Source: Pseudomonadota bacterium (GTDB lineage Bacteria; Pseudomonadota; Gammaproteobacteria; Burkholderiales; Burkholderiaceae_C). Taken from it: DNA of 64,000 nt. Every line of letters begins with the position of its first letter. The stretch's first letter is position 1. This document shows, piece after piece, positions 47,297 to 57,702 of the stretch. The DNA is taken from contig JABBOE010000002.1 of assembly GCA_019351955.1 (NCBI GenBank), forward strand, positions 1 through 64,000, in the 5' to 3' direction. The position numbers and the translations under genes were made by a program. Under the pieces are notes generated by a model. That model was not told where the DNA came from. It saw only the letters and a list, made by a program, of their open reading frames with translations, and searched no databases.

Positions 47297-47971
47297 TCAT
47301 GTCGGCAATTGGAGGAAAACCGCCGCCCGCGCGCTGTCCGGCGGGGCCATGTGCGGAATGACACCCAGGCAAGGCGCGCGCAGGCGTGCGCGCAGCGTGG
47401 TGATGTTGTCCTCGGCGCGCAGCATGTCGGAGTCGATGCGATTGGCGATCCACCCCGTGAACGGAAGGCCGCGCGCAAAGATGGCCTCTTGGGTAAGCAG
47501 CGCGTGGCTCAAGCAGCCCAGCTTGATGCCGACCACCAGAACGACCGGCAGACGCAGTTCGCGCGCGAGATCGCCCCCGTCTTCGATGCTCGACAGCGGC
47601 ACCAAAAATCCTCCGACCCCCTCGACCACCACCGCGTCGGCGCTTCGGCGCAAGTCTGCCACTGATTGAGCAATGTGCGCCAAATCGATCCGCACCCCTG
47701 CGCGCTGCGCAGCCAGGTGTGGGGATACGGGCTCGGCGAGGTGGTAGGGATTGTCGAGCGCGCCTGGCACTTGCACCGTGCTTGCTGCGCGAAGGTGTGC
47801 CACATCGTCGTTGACGCCTCCCGCCGGATGGCCGGCGGCCACTGGCTTGGCGCCCACCACGCGCGGGAACCTAGCGTGCAACGCATGCAGCAGCGCGCAC
47901 GCGGCGAGGGTTTTGCCAATTTCGGTATCCGTGCCGGTGACAAACCAGGCGGGGGCCAAGGTGTCCATCAA
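47297..47971 (-). CDS. bioD: Dethiobiotin synthase
   Basis: 'WFVTGTDTEIGKTLAACALLHAL', 'VVVEGVGGFLVPL'. Confidence 0.95.
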   Translation of the reverse strand: MMDTLAPAWFVTGTDTEIGKTLAACALLHALHARFPRVVGAKPVAAGHPAGGVNDDVAHLRAASTVQVPGALDNPYHLAEPVSPHLAAQRAGVRIDLAHIAQSVADLRRSADAVVVEGVGGFLVPLSSIEDGGDLARELRLPVVLVVGIKLGCLSHALLTQEAIFARGLPFTGWIANRIDSDMLRAEDNITTLRARLRAPCLGVIPHMAPPDSARAAVFLQLPT

Positions 47972-49329
47972 GGTAAGAGCGGGCTAGGGGCTTGCGGATG
48001 CGTAGGGGTCCTGAGGACCGTGGCGAGCGCGGCAAGCGCGGCATCGCGCAGGTGCGTGGCAGCGTCGTCATCGATGACATACGGTGGCATGAAATAGATG
48101 GTGTTGCCGATAGGCCGCAGTAGGGCGCCATGCTTCAAGGCGGCTGCGGCGTAGTGCCTTGCGAAATCTGGAGGCGCGCGGTCGACATCCCAGGCCCAGA
48201 TCATGCCCAGACGGCGGGCATGGGTCAGTCGTGGATGCGCGGTGAGCGGGGCAAACAACGCATCGAGCGTCGTGGCGCGTTCGCGGTTGGCAATCAACTG
48301 CGCATCGTCCAGCAGCTCCAGCGTGGCAAGCGCGGCACTGCACGCAAGCGGGTTCCCCGTGTAGGAGTGCGAATGCAGAAAGCCAAGCGCCACGTCATCA
48401 CCGTAAAAGGCGTGGTAGATGCTATCGGTGGTCAACACCACCGATAGCGGCAGATAGCCGCCCGTGAGTCCCTTGCTCAGGCAGACGAAATCCGGCCTCA
48501 CGCCCGCCTGTTCGCATGCGAGAAAGGTGCCGGTACGGCCCATGCCCACGGCGATTTCATCGGCAACCAGATGGACGTCAAAGTGCGTGCACAATTCGCG
48601 GGCGCGCGTCAGATATTCCGGGGCAATCATGACAAAGCCCGCGGCGCATTGCAGGAGCGGCTCGACAATGAGTGCGGCCGTCTCGTGAGCGTGGACCTCA
48701 AGGTGGGCCTCAAGCGCACGCACGCAGTGCACAACCCATTGCGATTGCTCCATGCCCGTTGGTCGCGCGCGCGCATCCGGTACAGGCACCGTGGCCGACA
48801 CGCGCAGCAGCGGGCCGTAGTTCGCGCGAAAGAGTGGGATGTCGGTGACCGACAGTGCCCCTACAGTCTCGCCGTGGTATCCGCCGGCCAGGCCGATAAA
48901 GCGATTTTTTTCGGGCCGGCCAACGTTGCGCCAATAGTGCGCGCTCAATTTGAGCGCGATTTCCGTGGCTGACGCGCCATCGCTGCCATAGTGGGCGTGT
49001 GACAGGCCCGTGCGCGCGGCCAAGGCTTCGGAGAGTTCGACCACAGGCGCATGGGTGAGACCCGCGAGCATCACGTGTTCGATCCGATCCATCTGCGCGC
49101 GAATGGCCGTCTTGATATGCAGCTGGTTGTGGCCAAACAGATTCACCCACCAGGAGCTGATCGCATCGACGACGCGCCGACCCTTTGCGTCAGTCAGCCA
49201 CACGCCTTCGCCGCTGACGATTTCCAGCGGTGGCGCCTGCTCATGACGCTTCATCTGCGTGCAAGGGTGCCATACTGCGCGCAGGCTGCGCGCGGGAATG
49301 TCCAAAGTGGCGGGCAAGGGTTTATTCAT
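47968..49329 (-). CDS. bioA: Adenosylmethionine-8-amino-7-oxononanoate aminotransferase
   Basis: 'WHPCTQMKRHEQAPPLEIVSGEGVWLTDAKGRRVVDAISSWWVNLFGH', 'DEIAVGMGRTGTFLACEQAGVRPDFVCLSKGLTGGYLPLSVVLTT'. Confidence 0.96.
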   Translation of the reverse strand: MNKPLPATLDIPARSLRAVWHPCTQMKRHEQAPPLEIVSGEGVWLTDAKGRRVVDAISSWWVNLFGHNQLHIKTAIRAQMDRIEHVMLAGLTHAPVVELSEALAARTGLSHAHYGSDGASATEIALKLSAHYWRNVGRPEKNRFIGLAGGYHGETVGALSVTDIPLFRANYGPLLRVSATVPVPDARARPTGMEQSQWVVHCVRALEAHLEVHAHETAALIVEPLLQCAAGFVMIAPEYLTRARELCTHFDVHLVADEIAVGMGRTGTFLACEQAGVRPDFVCLSKGLTGGYLPLSVVLTTDSIYHAFYGDDVALGFLHSHSYTGNPLACSAALATLELLDDAQLIANRERATTLDALFAPLTAHPRLTHARRLGMIWAWDVDRAPPDFARHYAAAALKHGALLRPIGNTIYFMPPYVIDDDAATHLRDAALAALATVLRTPTHPQAPSPLLP

Positions 49330-49418
49330 CAGCTGCATGATGCAAAGTGGTGATGATAGGAACACCGCGAGGTCTTGTCCGGGAAGCCATCGCGGGGGAG
49401 CGATTGGGAGGGGGCCAC

Positions 49419-49464
49419 CGGCACCAGCTGCCGGGCGTGCCATTGCGCCCGGCAGCTGGTGCCG
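49419..49464. repeat. Perfect 19-bp-arm inverted repeat upstream of bioA
   Basis: CGGCACCAGCTGCCGGGCG (49419-49437) / 8-nt loop TGCCATTG / CGCCCGGCAGCTGGTGCCG (49446-49464). Confidence 0.9.
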
Positions 49465-49838
49465 AGGGATATGGATCGCCGCGCTGCGCGCCCGGTGCCC
49501 GCTTCGACGGCGCCAAGCATGCGGGGCGTAGCGACCCCTCCAGGGCGCACGTTCGGCACACTGGGTGCTTTTTGCCACATGGATCAAAGGCCGCGAGCGT
49601 GCGGGCTGCTCCATGCCTTGGCTTGCCAAGGGGATCTGGGCGCGACTGCGCCGAAGCAGCACCCATCATTGCGCCCGGCACCAAGCTCAGAGCAACGCAT
49701 GGAAGTTCGCACTCTTTGTTGTTGTCGAGCTCGACTTGCCTGCTCCGGTTACGAGGGCATCGCAACGGTCGTTTGCAGCCATGGGTGTGCAGTGCTTCAA
49801 TGGAGGCGCCGGCGCCATGCCGGGTTTTTGCCCAAACC

Positions 49839-51089
49839 ATGTGGAAGCTCACCGGTCCCATCCAGCACATCAGCAGCTATCACGCCGAACTGACCCGCAT
49901 TCGCCGTGATTTGCATGCGCATCCCGAACTCGGGTTTGAGGAGACGCGAACGGCCAGTGTTGTCGCCGCAGAGCTGTCCAGCTATGGCGTGGACGAGGTC
50001 CACGCCGGCATTGGCCGCACGGGCGTAGTCGGGGTCGTGCGCGGGAGGCTCAACGTCGAGGCCAGCCTCGACGGGCCATTGAACGGGGCAGCCGATTCCT
50101 GCGTGCGCGCGGTGGCGCTGCGCGCCGACATGGATGCGCTGCCCATCAAGGAGGACAGCGATTTCCCCTGGCGTTCCGGTCGCAGTGGTGTAATGCACGC
50201 TTGCGGCCATGATGGTCACACCACGATGTTGCTTGGTGCCGCGCGCTACCTGGCGGCCACACGGAATTTTGCCGGCAGCGTGTATTGCATCTTCCAGCCC
50301 GGTGAAGAGGGACTGGGAGGCGCCAAGGCCATGATGGACGACGGTTTGTTCGAGCGCTTTCCGGCAGACTGGATCTTCGGCATGCATAACTGGCCGCAGT
50401 TGCCTTCTGGAAAGATCGGCCTCGCGCCGGGCGCGATGATGGCGGCGGCGGACCGCATCACCATCAAGGTCACCGGTGACGGTGGCCACGGCGCCCATCC
50501 TGACATGACCATCGACCCCGTTCTTGTGTCAGCTCACATCATCACGGCGGTGCAGAGCATTGTCGCGCGCAACGTCAACCCGCTGGACGATGCTGTCGTC
50601 AGTATTTGCGCACTGCAGGGCGGCGATCTGTCGGCCATGAGTGTGATTCCGCGCCAAGTCACCCTGGTGGGAACGGTGCGCACTTTCCGCGCCGAGGTCC
50701 AGGCTTTGATCGAAAAGCGCCTGGGCCACATCGTGCAATCCGTGGCACAAGCCTTCGGGGCCAGCGCAGAGATGCACTACGAGCGCATCTACCCAGCCAC
50801 CATCAATACCCCGCAGGCGGCGCATTATGCCGCCGAGGTTGCCGCCGAGCTTGTGGGCGACGCCGCCGTGGTGCGTGATCTGCCGCCCAGCATGGGGGCC
50901 GAAGACTTTGCGTTCATGTTGCAGGCCAAGCCGGGCGCGTACCTGCGCTTGGGGCAGGGATCCGGGGCCGGGGGCTTTCTTCACACGCCGCGCTTCGACT
51001 TCAACGACGCCGTCCTGCCCTTGGGGGCGGCGCTTTACGCGCGCCTGGCGGAAAAGGTGCTGAGCCAGCCAATAGGCGCGATGCTCTAA
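49839..51089 (+). CDS. M20 family amidohydrolase / aminoacylase
   Basis: 'RRDLHAHPELGFEETRTA', 'ALRADMDALPIKED', 'HACGHDGHTTMLLGAARYL', 'PGEEGLGGAKAMMDDG'. Confidence 0.92.
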   Translation: MWKLTGPIQHISSYHAELTRIRRDLHAHPELGFEETRTASVVAAELSSYGVDEVHAGIGRTGVVGVVRGRLNVEASLDGPLNGAADSCVRAVALRADMDALPIKEDSDFPWRSGRSGVMHACGHDGHTTMLLGAARYLAATRNFAGSVYCIFQPGEEGLGGAKAMMDDGLFERFPADWIFGMHNWPQLPSGKIGLAPGAMMAAADRITIKVTGDGGHGAHPDMTIDPVLVSAHIITAVQSIVARNVNPLDDAVVSICALQGGDLSAMSVIPRQVTLVGTVRTFRAEVQALIEKRLGHIVQSVAQAFGASAEMHYERIYPATINTPQAAHYAAEVAAELVGDAAVVRDLPPSMGAEDFAFMLQAKPGAYLRLGQGSGAGGFLHTPRFDFNDAVLPLGAALYARLAEKVLSQPIGAML

Positions 51090-51189
51090 TCGGATTTGCC
51101 TTGCACCATCGCGCAATTGCCTCTAGTCTTGGCGAGCCGGACCAGTGCGTTGCGTCGGCGGTGATGTGCGCGTCATTAAAAGGATTGCC

Positions 51190-51435
51190 ATGCACCTGCT
51201 TGCGTTTCTTATCATCGGCGCCATTGCCGGCTGGCTTGCCGGGCTCATGACCAAGGGTGGTGGATTCGGATTGCTCGGTGATATCGTGGTTGGTGTCGTC
51301 GGAGCCTTCCTCGGCGGATTTTTGTTCCGCATGCTGGGGCTTTTTCCAGGTGGGGGCCTCATCCCCAGCCTGATTGTGGCAACCGTTGGCGCTGTCGTGC
51401 TGTTGTTCTTGATCCGGCTGATCAAGCGGGCCTGA
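51190..51435 (+). CDS. GlsB/YeaQ/YmgE family membrane protein
   Basis: 'LLAFLIIGAIAGWLAGLMTKGGGFGLLGDIVVGVVGAFLGGFLF' typical. Confidence 0.88.
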   Translation: MHLLAFLIIGAIAGWLAGLMTKGGGFGLLGDIVVGVVGAFLGGFLFRMLGLFPGGGLIPSLIVATVGAVVLLFLIRLIKRA

Positions 51436-51517
51436 CGATTTGTGCGCGTCCTCGACGCAGATCGTCGGGCGATGCCACAATTCGACAGGCCATCACGTCT
51501 CAGCACCAAGAGGGGGT

Positions 51518-52792
51518 TCAGGCGAGAAACACCCGGGCGAACTTGCGCTTGCCAACCTGAAGCACGATGGTTCCGGCGGGAAGCTTCAATGTGCGGTCTT
51601 CCACGAGCGTGCCGTCCACCCGCACCCCATGCTGGGCGATCATGCGCAGCGCTTCGGCGGTGGAGGGCACCAGCCCCGCCTGTTTGAGCGCGGCGGGAAG
51701 CGACAACCCGCCTTCAGGCAGGGCCAGCCGTATGTCGGGGATATCGTCGGGCACACCACCGCGGGCACGCAGTTCGAAATCCGCCTGAGCTGCGGCAGCG
51801 GCTTGCGCTGAGTGAAAGCGAGTGACGATCTCCTGTGCGAGCAGGACCTTCGCGTCCTTGGGGTTGCGTCCCGCGTCGACTTCGGCCTTCAGTGCCGCAA
51901 TTTCGTCCAACGGGCGGAATGACAGCAGTTCGTAGTACCGCCACATTAACGTGTCACTGATCGACAGCAGCTTGGCGTACATGCTGGCAGGCGCCTCTTG
52001 GATGCCGATGTAGTTGCCCTTGCTCTTGGACATTTTCTCGACACCGTCCAGTCCCTCAAGGAGCGGCATGGTCAGGATGCACTGCGGCTCCTGCCCATAC
52101 TCCTTCTGCAACTCGCGACCCACGAGAAGGTTGAACTTCTGGTCAGTTCCGCCGAGTTCCAGGTCACTATGCAGTGCAACCGAGTCGTAGCCCTGCATCA
52201 GCGGATAAAGGAGTTCGTGCATCGCGATCGGCACGCCGGCCTTGAAGCGCTGGGTGAAATCATCACGCTCGAGAAGCCGAGCCAGGGTGTACTTCGCCGC
52301 AAGGCGAATCATGCCGTCGGCCCCCAACAACTCGCTCCATTCGGAGTTGTAACGAATCTCCGTTCGCTCAGGGTCGAGCACCAGGCTGGCCTGAGCGTAA
52401 TAGGTCTGCGCATTGGATTTGATCTGCTCGATCGTCAGTGGCGGACGGGTGGTGTTGCGCCCAGAGGGATCGCCGATTCGCGACGTGAAGTCGCCAATGA
52501 GGAAAATCACCGTGTGGCCCAGATCTTGCAACTGTCGAAGCTTGTTGAGCACGACTGTATGACCGAGGTGGATGTCTGGAGCCGTTGGATCCAGCCCAAG
52601 CTTGATGCGCAGCGGCTTGCCCGTGGCGGCGCTGCGTGCAAGCTTGGCCTCCCATTCGGATTGCACCAGGAGCTCTGAGCATCCGCGCTTGGTGATGGCC
52701 AGGGCTTGTTGCACCGCCTTGGCGAGTGGCCCCACGGACTGCGTAGGGCTTGCAAGCGAAGCGTCAGGATTGTGAAAAGAGGAATCAGTCAT
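51518..52792 (-). CDS. tyrS: Tyrosyl-tRNA synthetase
   Basis: '[29 protein letters not shown]', '[20 protein letters not shown]', '[13 protein letters not shown]', C-terminal S4 domain. Confidence 0.97.
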   Translation of the reverse strand: MTDSSFHNPDASLASPTQSVGPLAKAVQQALAITKRGCSELLVQSEWEAKLARSAATGKPLRIKLGLDPTAPDIHLGHTVVLNKLRQLQDLGHTVIFLIGDFTSRIGDPSGRNTTRPPLTIEQIKSNAQTYYAQASLVLDPERTEIRYNSEWSELLGADGMIRLAAKYTLARLLERDDFTQRFKAGVPIAMHELLYPLMQGYDSVALHSDLELGGTDQKFNLLVGRELQKEYGQEPQCILTMPLLEGLDGVEKMSKSKGNYIGIQEAPASMYAKLLSISDTLMWRYYELLSFRPLDEIAALKAEVDAGRNPKDAKVLLAQEIVTRFHSAQAAAAAQADFELRARGGVPDDIPDIRLALPEGGLSLPAALKQAGLVPSTAEALRMIAQHGVRVDGTLVEDRTLKLPAGTIVLQVGKRKFARVFLA

Positions 52793-53086
52793 GGCTTTTG
52801 GGGGATTTTTGCTAGAGACGGCTGTTAAACTTGGGCTCGCCCTGCATCCTGAATCGGGTCGCGGATCGCGCATCGCCAAGTTTTTCCATGCGCGTTCGCA
52901 CCTCAGTCATGCAGTGTATTGGAGGCGTTCGCACGCGCCGTCGCCCATGCTTGATCGCGGAGACGGCGCGTTGGCCCAGATGTCGCGCTTGCGCGGCGGG
53001 CTGCTTAAGGAATGCGTTCCACCCCATCCGCCCTGGCCGGCTCATGCCGGCTGGTTGTTCCGCCACTCGACGAACAAGGAGTGTGC

Positions 53087-54547
53087 ATGACTTTTTTTGC
53101 CCAAACCCCCAGCCGGCTTCGCGGCCGTATCGCTGCGCTTCGCGAAGCGGTCGAGCGCTACCCGGGCCGCGTTGCGGCTGCCGTTGGCTCGACGTTGCTA
53201 CTGTCCAGCGCGACAGCTTTCGGCCTTGCCGAATATGGTCCACAGCCCCAGCTTCCCCCAGCCACGACGCTGAGCATTCCCTTGGCCATCGACGTCGCGC
53301 CACAAGTGCAGGCCCTGGATGACCAGCCGCAGCCGGTCTATACGACCGCCCATGTGCGCGCGTCCGACACGGTGGAGTCGTTGCTGCGCCGTTTGCAGGT
53401 GACCGATCCGGCGCAATTAAGGGGCCTTGTTGCCAGTGCCGATCTGCGCGCCCTGCTCGACGCGTCAGGCCGGGTGGTGACGGCGAAGGTCAATTCGGTG
53501 GGCCAACTAGTGCAGCTGCAGGCGAGATTGCCGCAAACTGCGCAGACTCGACCCGAGAAGTCCTCGCAAAGCGCTGGAGTGGGTCACGCCCAGGTGCCGC
53601 GCCGTGAGACCTGGCGTCTGCTCACCCTCACCAGCCAGCCCGGCGGGGGCTTTGCCAGCACGGTGACGCAGGAGAGTGCGCAGGCACAGCTGCGCATGGC
53701 AACCGGCGTGGTGCAGTCCACGCTGTTCGCTGCGGCCGACGAGGCGCACATGCCCGATGCCGTAGCCACGCAATTGGTGAACCTTTTTGCTGGAGAGGTG
53801 AATTTCCGCCGCAGCTTGCGTCCAGGCGACCGTTTTACCGTCGTGTGGCGGCAATATGACGCTGGTGGCCAGACTTTGCGTGTGGGGCGCATCCTCTCGG
53901 CCCAGATCACCAATGGTGGTGTCACGCACGCTGCTGTATGGTTTGATCCGCGGGACGACAAAAAGGCCGCGGGTTACTACAAGCCCGACGGCCGCAGTCT
54001 GACGCGCGCGTTTCTGCTCTCGCCCTTGCCCTATGACAGGCTTACCTCGGGCTACGGCTGGCGCATCAGCCCCATCTTCCACAAACCCGAGTTTCACGAA
54101 GGCATCGACCTGGCGATCCCCGTGGGCACGCCCGTGCGCACGATTGCGGACGGGCGTGTGGTCTACGCGGGCTGGGGCACAGGCTACGGAAAGTACGTCA
54201 AGGTGGTGCACCCCGACGGTTTCGCCACGATCTACTCCCATTTGAGTCAGTTCGAAGTGCACGTGGGCGAGCGCGTCAAACAGGGCGAGGTGGTGGCACG
54301 ATCCGGCAACACGGGCTGGTCAACCGGGCCGCACTTGTACTTCCAGTTTTTCGTTGACGGCAGACCGGTGAACCCGTTGACGATCGCGCACTATTCGCCA
54401 AAGGGAAGTGCTGTTCCAGCCGATTTGCGCAGCGCCTTTTTCGCGCAGACATCCGACCCTGCGAAGATGTTGGCCCTCGTTCCTGGGCCCGAGGTCGCCA
54501 GCGGTGCCAACCAGGCGCCTGCCCAAGTCGCGCTGCGCAACGGGTGA
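53087..54547 (+). CDS. M23 (LytM) family protein with altered HxH motif (HLY)
   Basis: 'HEGIDLAIPVGTPVRTIADGRVVYAG...IYSHLSQ...GPHLYFQFFVDGRPVNP'; paralogue of the next gene. Confidence 0.88.
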   Translation: MTFFAQTPSRLRGRIAALREAVERYPGRVAAAVGSTLLLSSATAFGLAEYGPQPQLPPATTLSIPLAIDVAPQVQALDDQPQPVYTTAHVRASDTVESLLRRLQVTDPAQLRGLVASADLRALLDASGRVVTAKVNSVGQLVQLQARLPQTAQTRPEKSSQSAGVGHAQVPRRETWRLLTLTSQPGGGFASTVTQESAQAQLRMATGVVQSTLFAAADEAHMPDAVATQLVNLFAGEVNFRRSLRPGDRFTVVWRQYDAGGQTLRVGRILSAQITNGGVTHAAVWFDPRDDKKAAGYYKPDGRSLTRAFLLSPLPYDRLTSGYGWRISPIFHKPEFHEGIDLAIPVGTPVRTIADGRVVYAGWGTGYGKYVKVVHPDGFATIYSHLSQFEVHVGERVKQGEVVARSGNTGWSTGPHLYFQFFVDGRPVNPLTIAHYSPKGSAVPADLRSAFFAQTSDPAKMLALVPGPEVASGANQAPAQVALRNG

Positions 54548-54550
54548 GGC

Positions 54551-56035
54551 ATGGGGCCCCCCAAGCGCTCACGCAGGTATCGCACAACCCTGCGAGCAGC
54601 GCAAAATGGAGCGAGTGCCGCGGTTTGTCTTTTGCGCGCCGTGTTTCGTGCACACCCAGGGCGCACCGCGTTCGCAGCTGGTGTCGTGCTGATGGGGGCA
54701 GGCGTTACTGCCTATGCCATTGCTCCTGATTCGCATGACCCGGCCCTCCGCCCCGCAACGCTCCTAACCATCCCTCTGCAAACGGACGCCGCGGCGCAAG
54801 CCGAGGTCCTGGATGAACAGCCGGTGGTGTTGCACGACAGCACCCAGGTCGATCGAGACGACACAGTGCAGACCCTTCTGCGGCGCTTGGGCGTGACCGA
54901 CCCTACAACGCTGCATATCCTCAGCAGGGACGCCCACATGCGCGCTCTCGTCGCGGGGGGCAACACCGGTTCTGAAGTGGTGGCCGAGGTTGACAGCACC
55001 GGGCAGCTACGCAAGCTTGAAGCCAGCTTGGTGCCCAGCGTTGGGGGATCCACTGCCCCCATCGGTCATGCGGCGCAAGGCCAGGTGCTGCGTCTTGCCG
55101 AGTTCGCGTCGCAGGGCAAGCGGCTCGCACTTGCACCATCTGCGGCAGGCTGGACCACGCGCCTCGCACCGCTTGACCTGCGCACGCAGACAGCCATTGC
55201 CGCAGGGGAGATCGGGAGGACCGTCGCCGAAACCGCGCAAAGGGCTGGCTTGGCGCAGCATGTGATGACTCAACTTCGCCAGATCTTCGCCGACCGCCTC
55301 AATGCCGATCACGATTTGTCTGCCGGCGAGCACTTCGCCGTAGTCTATGAGGTGTTCACGGCGAATGGCCGCACGGTAGGTACGGGGCGCGTGCTTGCCG
55401 CTGAGCTCACCAGCCATGGCAAGCGGTTGCAGGCGCTGTGGTTTGCTCCACGCGATAACCCAGGGCAAGGTGGCTACTACACCCCGCAAGGCCACGGCCT
55501 GCAGCGCGGTTGGCTTACGTCGCCACTGGCAGTCAGCAAGGTCACGTCGCCGTTCGGCATGCGCTTTGACCCTGTGGTCAAGCGCACGCAGTTACACGAG
55601 GGCGTGGACTTCCACGCGACGGTGGGCACGCCGGTGCGCACCGTCGCAAGCGGCCGCGTCGTCAAGGCCGGTAAGGAATCCGGCTATGGCAATGTCGTGA
55701 AAATCGATCATCCCGGCGGGTTCGAGACGGTGTACGCGCACCTGAGTCGGATTGACGTGCACGCGGGCCAACACGTCACAGGCGGCCAGGTCATCGCCAA
55801 GTCGGGCGATTCCGGCTGGTCAACGGCTCCGCACCTGCACTTTGAACTCCATGTCAGGGGCCGACTTGTGGATCCGCTGAAGATTGCCGCCTATATGCCG
55901 CCAAGCCCATCCCTGCCCGCCGGTGAGCGAGCCGGGTTTTTCGCCGCGACCGCCGTATTGAGCACCCAGTTGGCTGCGGCAATGGGAGGCGCATCGCGCC
56001 TGGCCAGCGCGGCCCCAGTTGCTGAATTCGACTAG
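54551..56035 (+). CDS. M23 (LytM) family metallopeptidase with intact active site
   Basis: 'HEGVDFHATVGTPVRTVASGRVVKAG...VYAHLSRID...APHLHFELHVRGRLVDP'. Confidence 0.9.
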   Translation: MGPPKRSRRYRTTLRAAQNGASAAVCLLRAVFRAHPGRTAFAAGVVLMGAGVTAYAIAPDSHDPALRPATLLTIPLQTDAAAQAEVLDEQPVVLHDSTQVDRDDTVQTLLRRLGVTDPTTLHILSRDAHMRALVAGGNTGSEVVAEVDSTGQLRKLEASLVPSVGGSTAPIGHAAQGQVLRLAEFASQGKRLALAPSAAGWTTRLAPLDLRTQTAIAAGEIGRTVAETAQRAGLAQHVMTQLRQIFADRLNADHDLSAGEHFAVVYEVFTANGRTVGTGRVLAAELTSHGKRLQALWFAPRDNPGQGGYYTPQGHGLQRGWLTSPLAVSKVTSPFGMRFDPVVKRTQLHEGVDFHATVGTPVRTVASGRVVKAGKESGYGNVVKIDHPGGFETVYAHLSRIDVHAGQHVTGGQVIAKSGDSGWSTAPHLHFELHVRGRLVDPLKIAAYMPPSPSLPAGERAGFFAATAVLSTQLAAAMGGASRLASAAPVAEFD

Positions 56036-56058
56036 GAGCCGAAGGAGCTCGCCAGCGC

Positions 56059-57225
56059 ATGACCACGTTGCGCAACGCGCCGCCGAGGGCGGTTGATTTG
56101 TACATCGGCTTGATGTCTGGCACCTCGCTTGACGGGGTGGACGGCGTTTTGCTGGAACTTGCACGAAGCCCAGAAGCGACGCAGGAATTGCGGTACCCCT
56201 CGGCGAGCGATTTGCGCGTGCGCGCGCATGCCCACCAGGTTTTTCCAGGCCAATTGCGCGCCGATCTGTTGGTGCTGACCCAGTCGTCCCCCGACGAGAT
56301 TCATCGAGCGCAACGCGCTGCCATTGAGCTTGTGGATGTCTATGCGCAGGTGGTCACCAAATTGCTGAGTCAGGAAGCGCTCGTGGCCACCGCTGTGCGT
56401 GCGATTGGCGCACACGGGCAGACGGTGCGGCACCGACCGGACCGTGGCTATAGCGTCCAGATCAATGCTCCGGCGCTACTGGTCGAGCGCACCGGAATCG
56501 CTGTGGTTGCCGACTTTCGCAGCCGCGATATTGCTGCTGGTGGACAAGGGGCACCGTTGGTGCCGGCCTTTCACCATGCTGCGTTTTGGCAGCCCGGTGA
56601 GGCGTTGGCCGTGCTCAACCTTGGTGGCATCGCGAACCTGACCTTGATTGACCAGGCTGGCCGCACGGTCGGCTTCGACTGTGGTCCGGCCAACACCTTG
56701 CTTGACGGGTGGGTCCAGAAACATCTCGGCGGCGAATTCGATGCAGGTGGAACCTGGGCCGCCGGTGGGGGCGTCTCGGCTGCCCTGCTGCATGACCTGC
56801 TTGCCGAGCCGTATTTCGCCGCTTTGCCGCCCAAGAGCACGGGACAGGAACTCTTTAACCTGGCGTGGTTGCAGCGCGCACTTGCTTCGCATGCCGCACT
56901 GGAACCGCAGGACGTGCAGGCCACCTTGGCGGCACTCACGGCCACGACCGTGGCGCAGGATTTGCGGCGTCACCTGCCCCAGGCGCGCACCCTGCTCGTG
57001 TGTGGCGGCGGATCGGAAAACGCGGATTTGATGCAGCGCTTGCGCCGACTTCTGCCGGGCGTGGACGTGGTGAGCTCGGCCGCACGCGGCATGCCACCTC
57101 AGCAGGTCGAGGCGGCAGCATTCGCGTGGCTCGCGGCTCAAACGCTAGCCGGTCTGCCGGGCAATATCCCCGCGGTCACCGGTGCTGCGGGTCCGCGTGT
57201 CCTTGGTGCCGTTTACGCGGCTTGA
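56059..57225 (+). CDS. anmK: Anhydro-N-acetylmuramic acid kinase
   Basis: 'YIGLMSGTSLDGVDGVLLEL', 'AIGAHGQTVRHRPD', 'VLNLGGIANLTLI', 'GFDCGPANTLLDGW'. Confidence 0.96.
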   Translation: MTTLRNAPPRAVDLYIGLMSGTSLDGVDGVLLELARSPEATQELRYPSASDLRVRAHAHQVFPGQLRADLLVLTQSSPDEIHRAQRAAIELVDVYAQVVTKLLSQEALVATAVRAIGAHGQTVRHRPDRGYSVQINAPALLVERTGIAVVADFRSRDIAAGGQGAPLVPAFHHAAFWQPGEALAVLNLGGIANLTLIDQAGRTVGFDCGPANTLLDGWVQKHLGGEFDAGGTWAAGGGVSAALLHDLLAEPYFAALPPKSTGQELFNLAWLQRALASHAALEPQDVQATLAALTATTVAQDLRRHLPQARTLLVCGGGSENADLMQRLRRLLPGVDVVSSAARGMPPQQVEAAAFAWLAAQTLAGLPGNIPAVTGAAGPRVLGAVYAA

Positions 57226-57242
57226 CTACGCAGCGGTGAAGC

Positions 57243-57623
57243 TCACGCGGAAAAGGACGAGCCGCACCCGCAGGTCGTGGTGGCATTCGGGTTCTTGATC
57301 ACGAACTGCGCGCCTTCCAGCCCTTCCTTGTAGTCGATCTCGGCGCCGGTGAGATACTGCAGGCTCATGGCGTCGATCAGCAGGGTGACGCCATGCTTCA
57401 CCATCTGCATATCGTCCTCATTGACCGCTTCATCGAACGTGAAGCCGTATTGGAAACCCGAACAGCCGCCACCCTGCACGAACACGCGCAACTTGAGATC
57501 GGCATTGCCTTCTTCGTCAATCAGCTCCTTCACCTTGGCTGCAGCACTGTCCGTGAACAGCAACGGGCCAGGCATTTCCGTGGTCGTGGCAAGGGCGTTC
57601 GTGTCTTGCATGAGTGCGCTCAT
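57243..57623 (-). CDS. erpA: Iron-sulfur cluster insertion protein ErpA
   Basis: '[21 protein letters not shown]', '[23 protein letters not shown]'. Confidence 0.95.
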   Translation of the reverse strand: MSALMQDTNALATTTEMPGPLLFTDSAAAKVKELIDEEGNADLKLRVFVQGGGCSGFQYGFTFDEAVNEDDMQMVKHGVTLLIDAMSLQYLTGAEIDYKEGLEGAQFVIKNPNATTTCGCGSSFSA

Positions 57624-57702
57624 GGCAATCTCCTAATCAATGTGCTCATTCTAGGCCGCAGACCAATCCGTGCGGCGCCTTGGCTCAAAACACCCACAAG
57701 GT

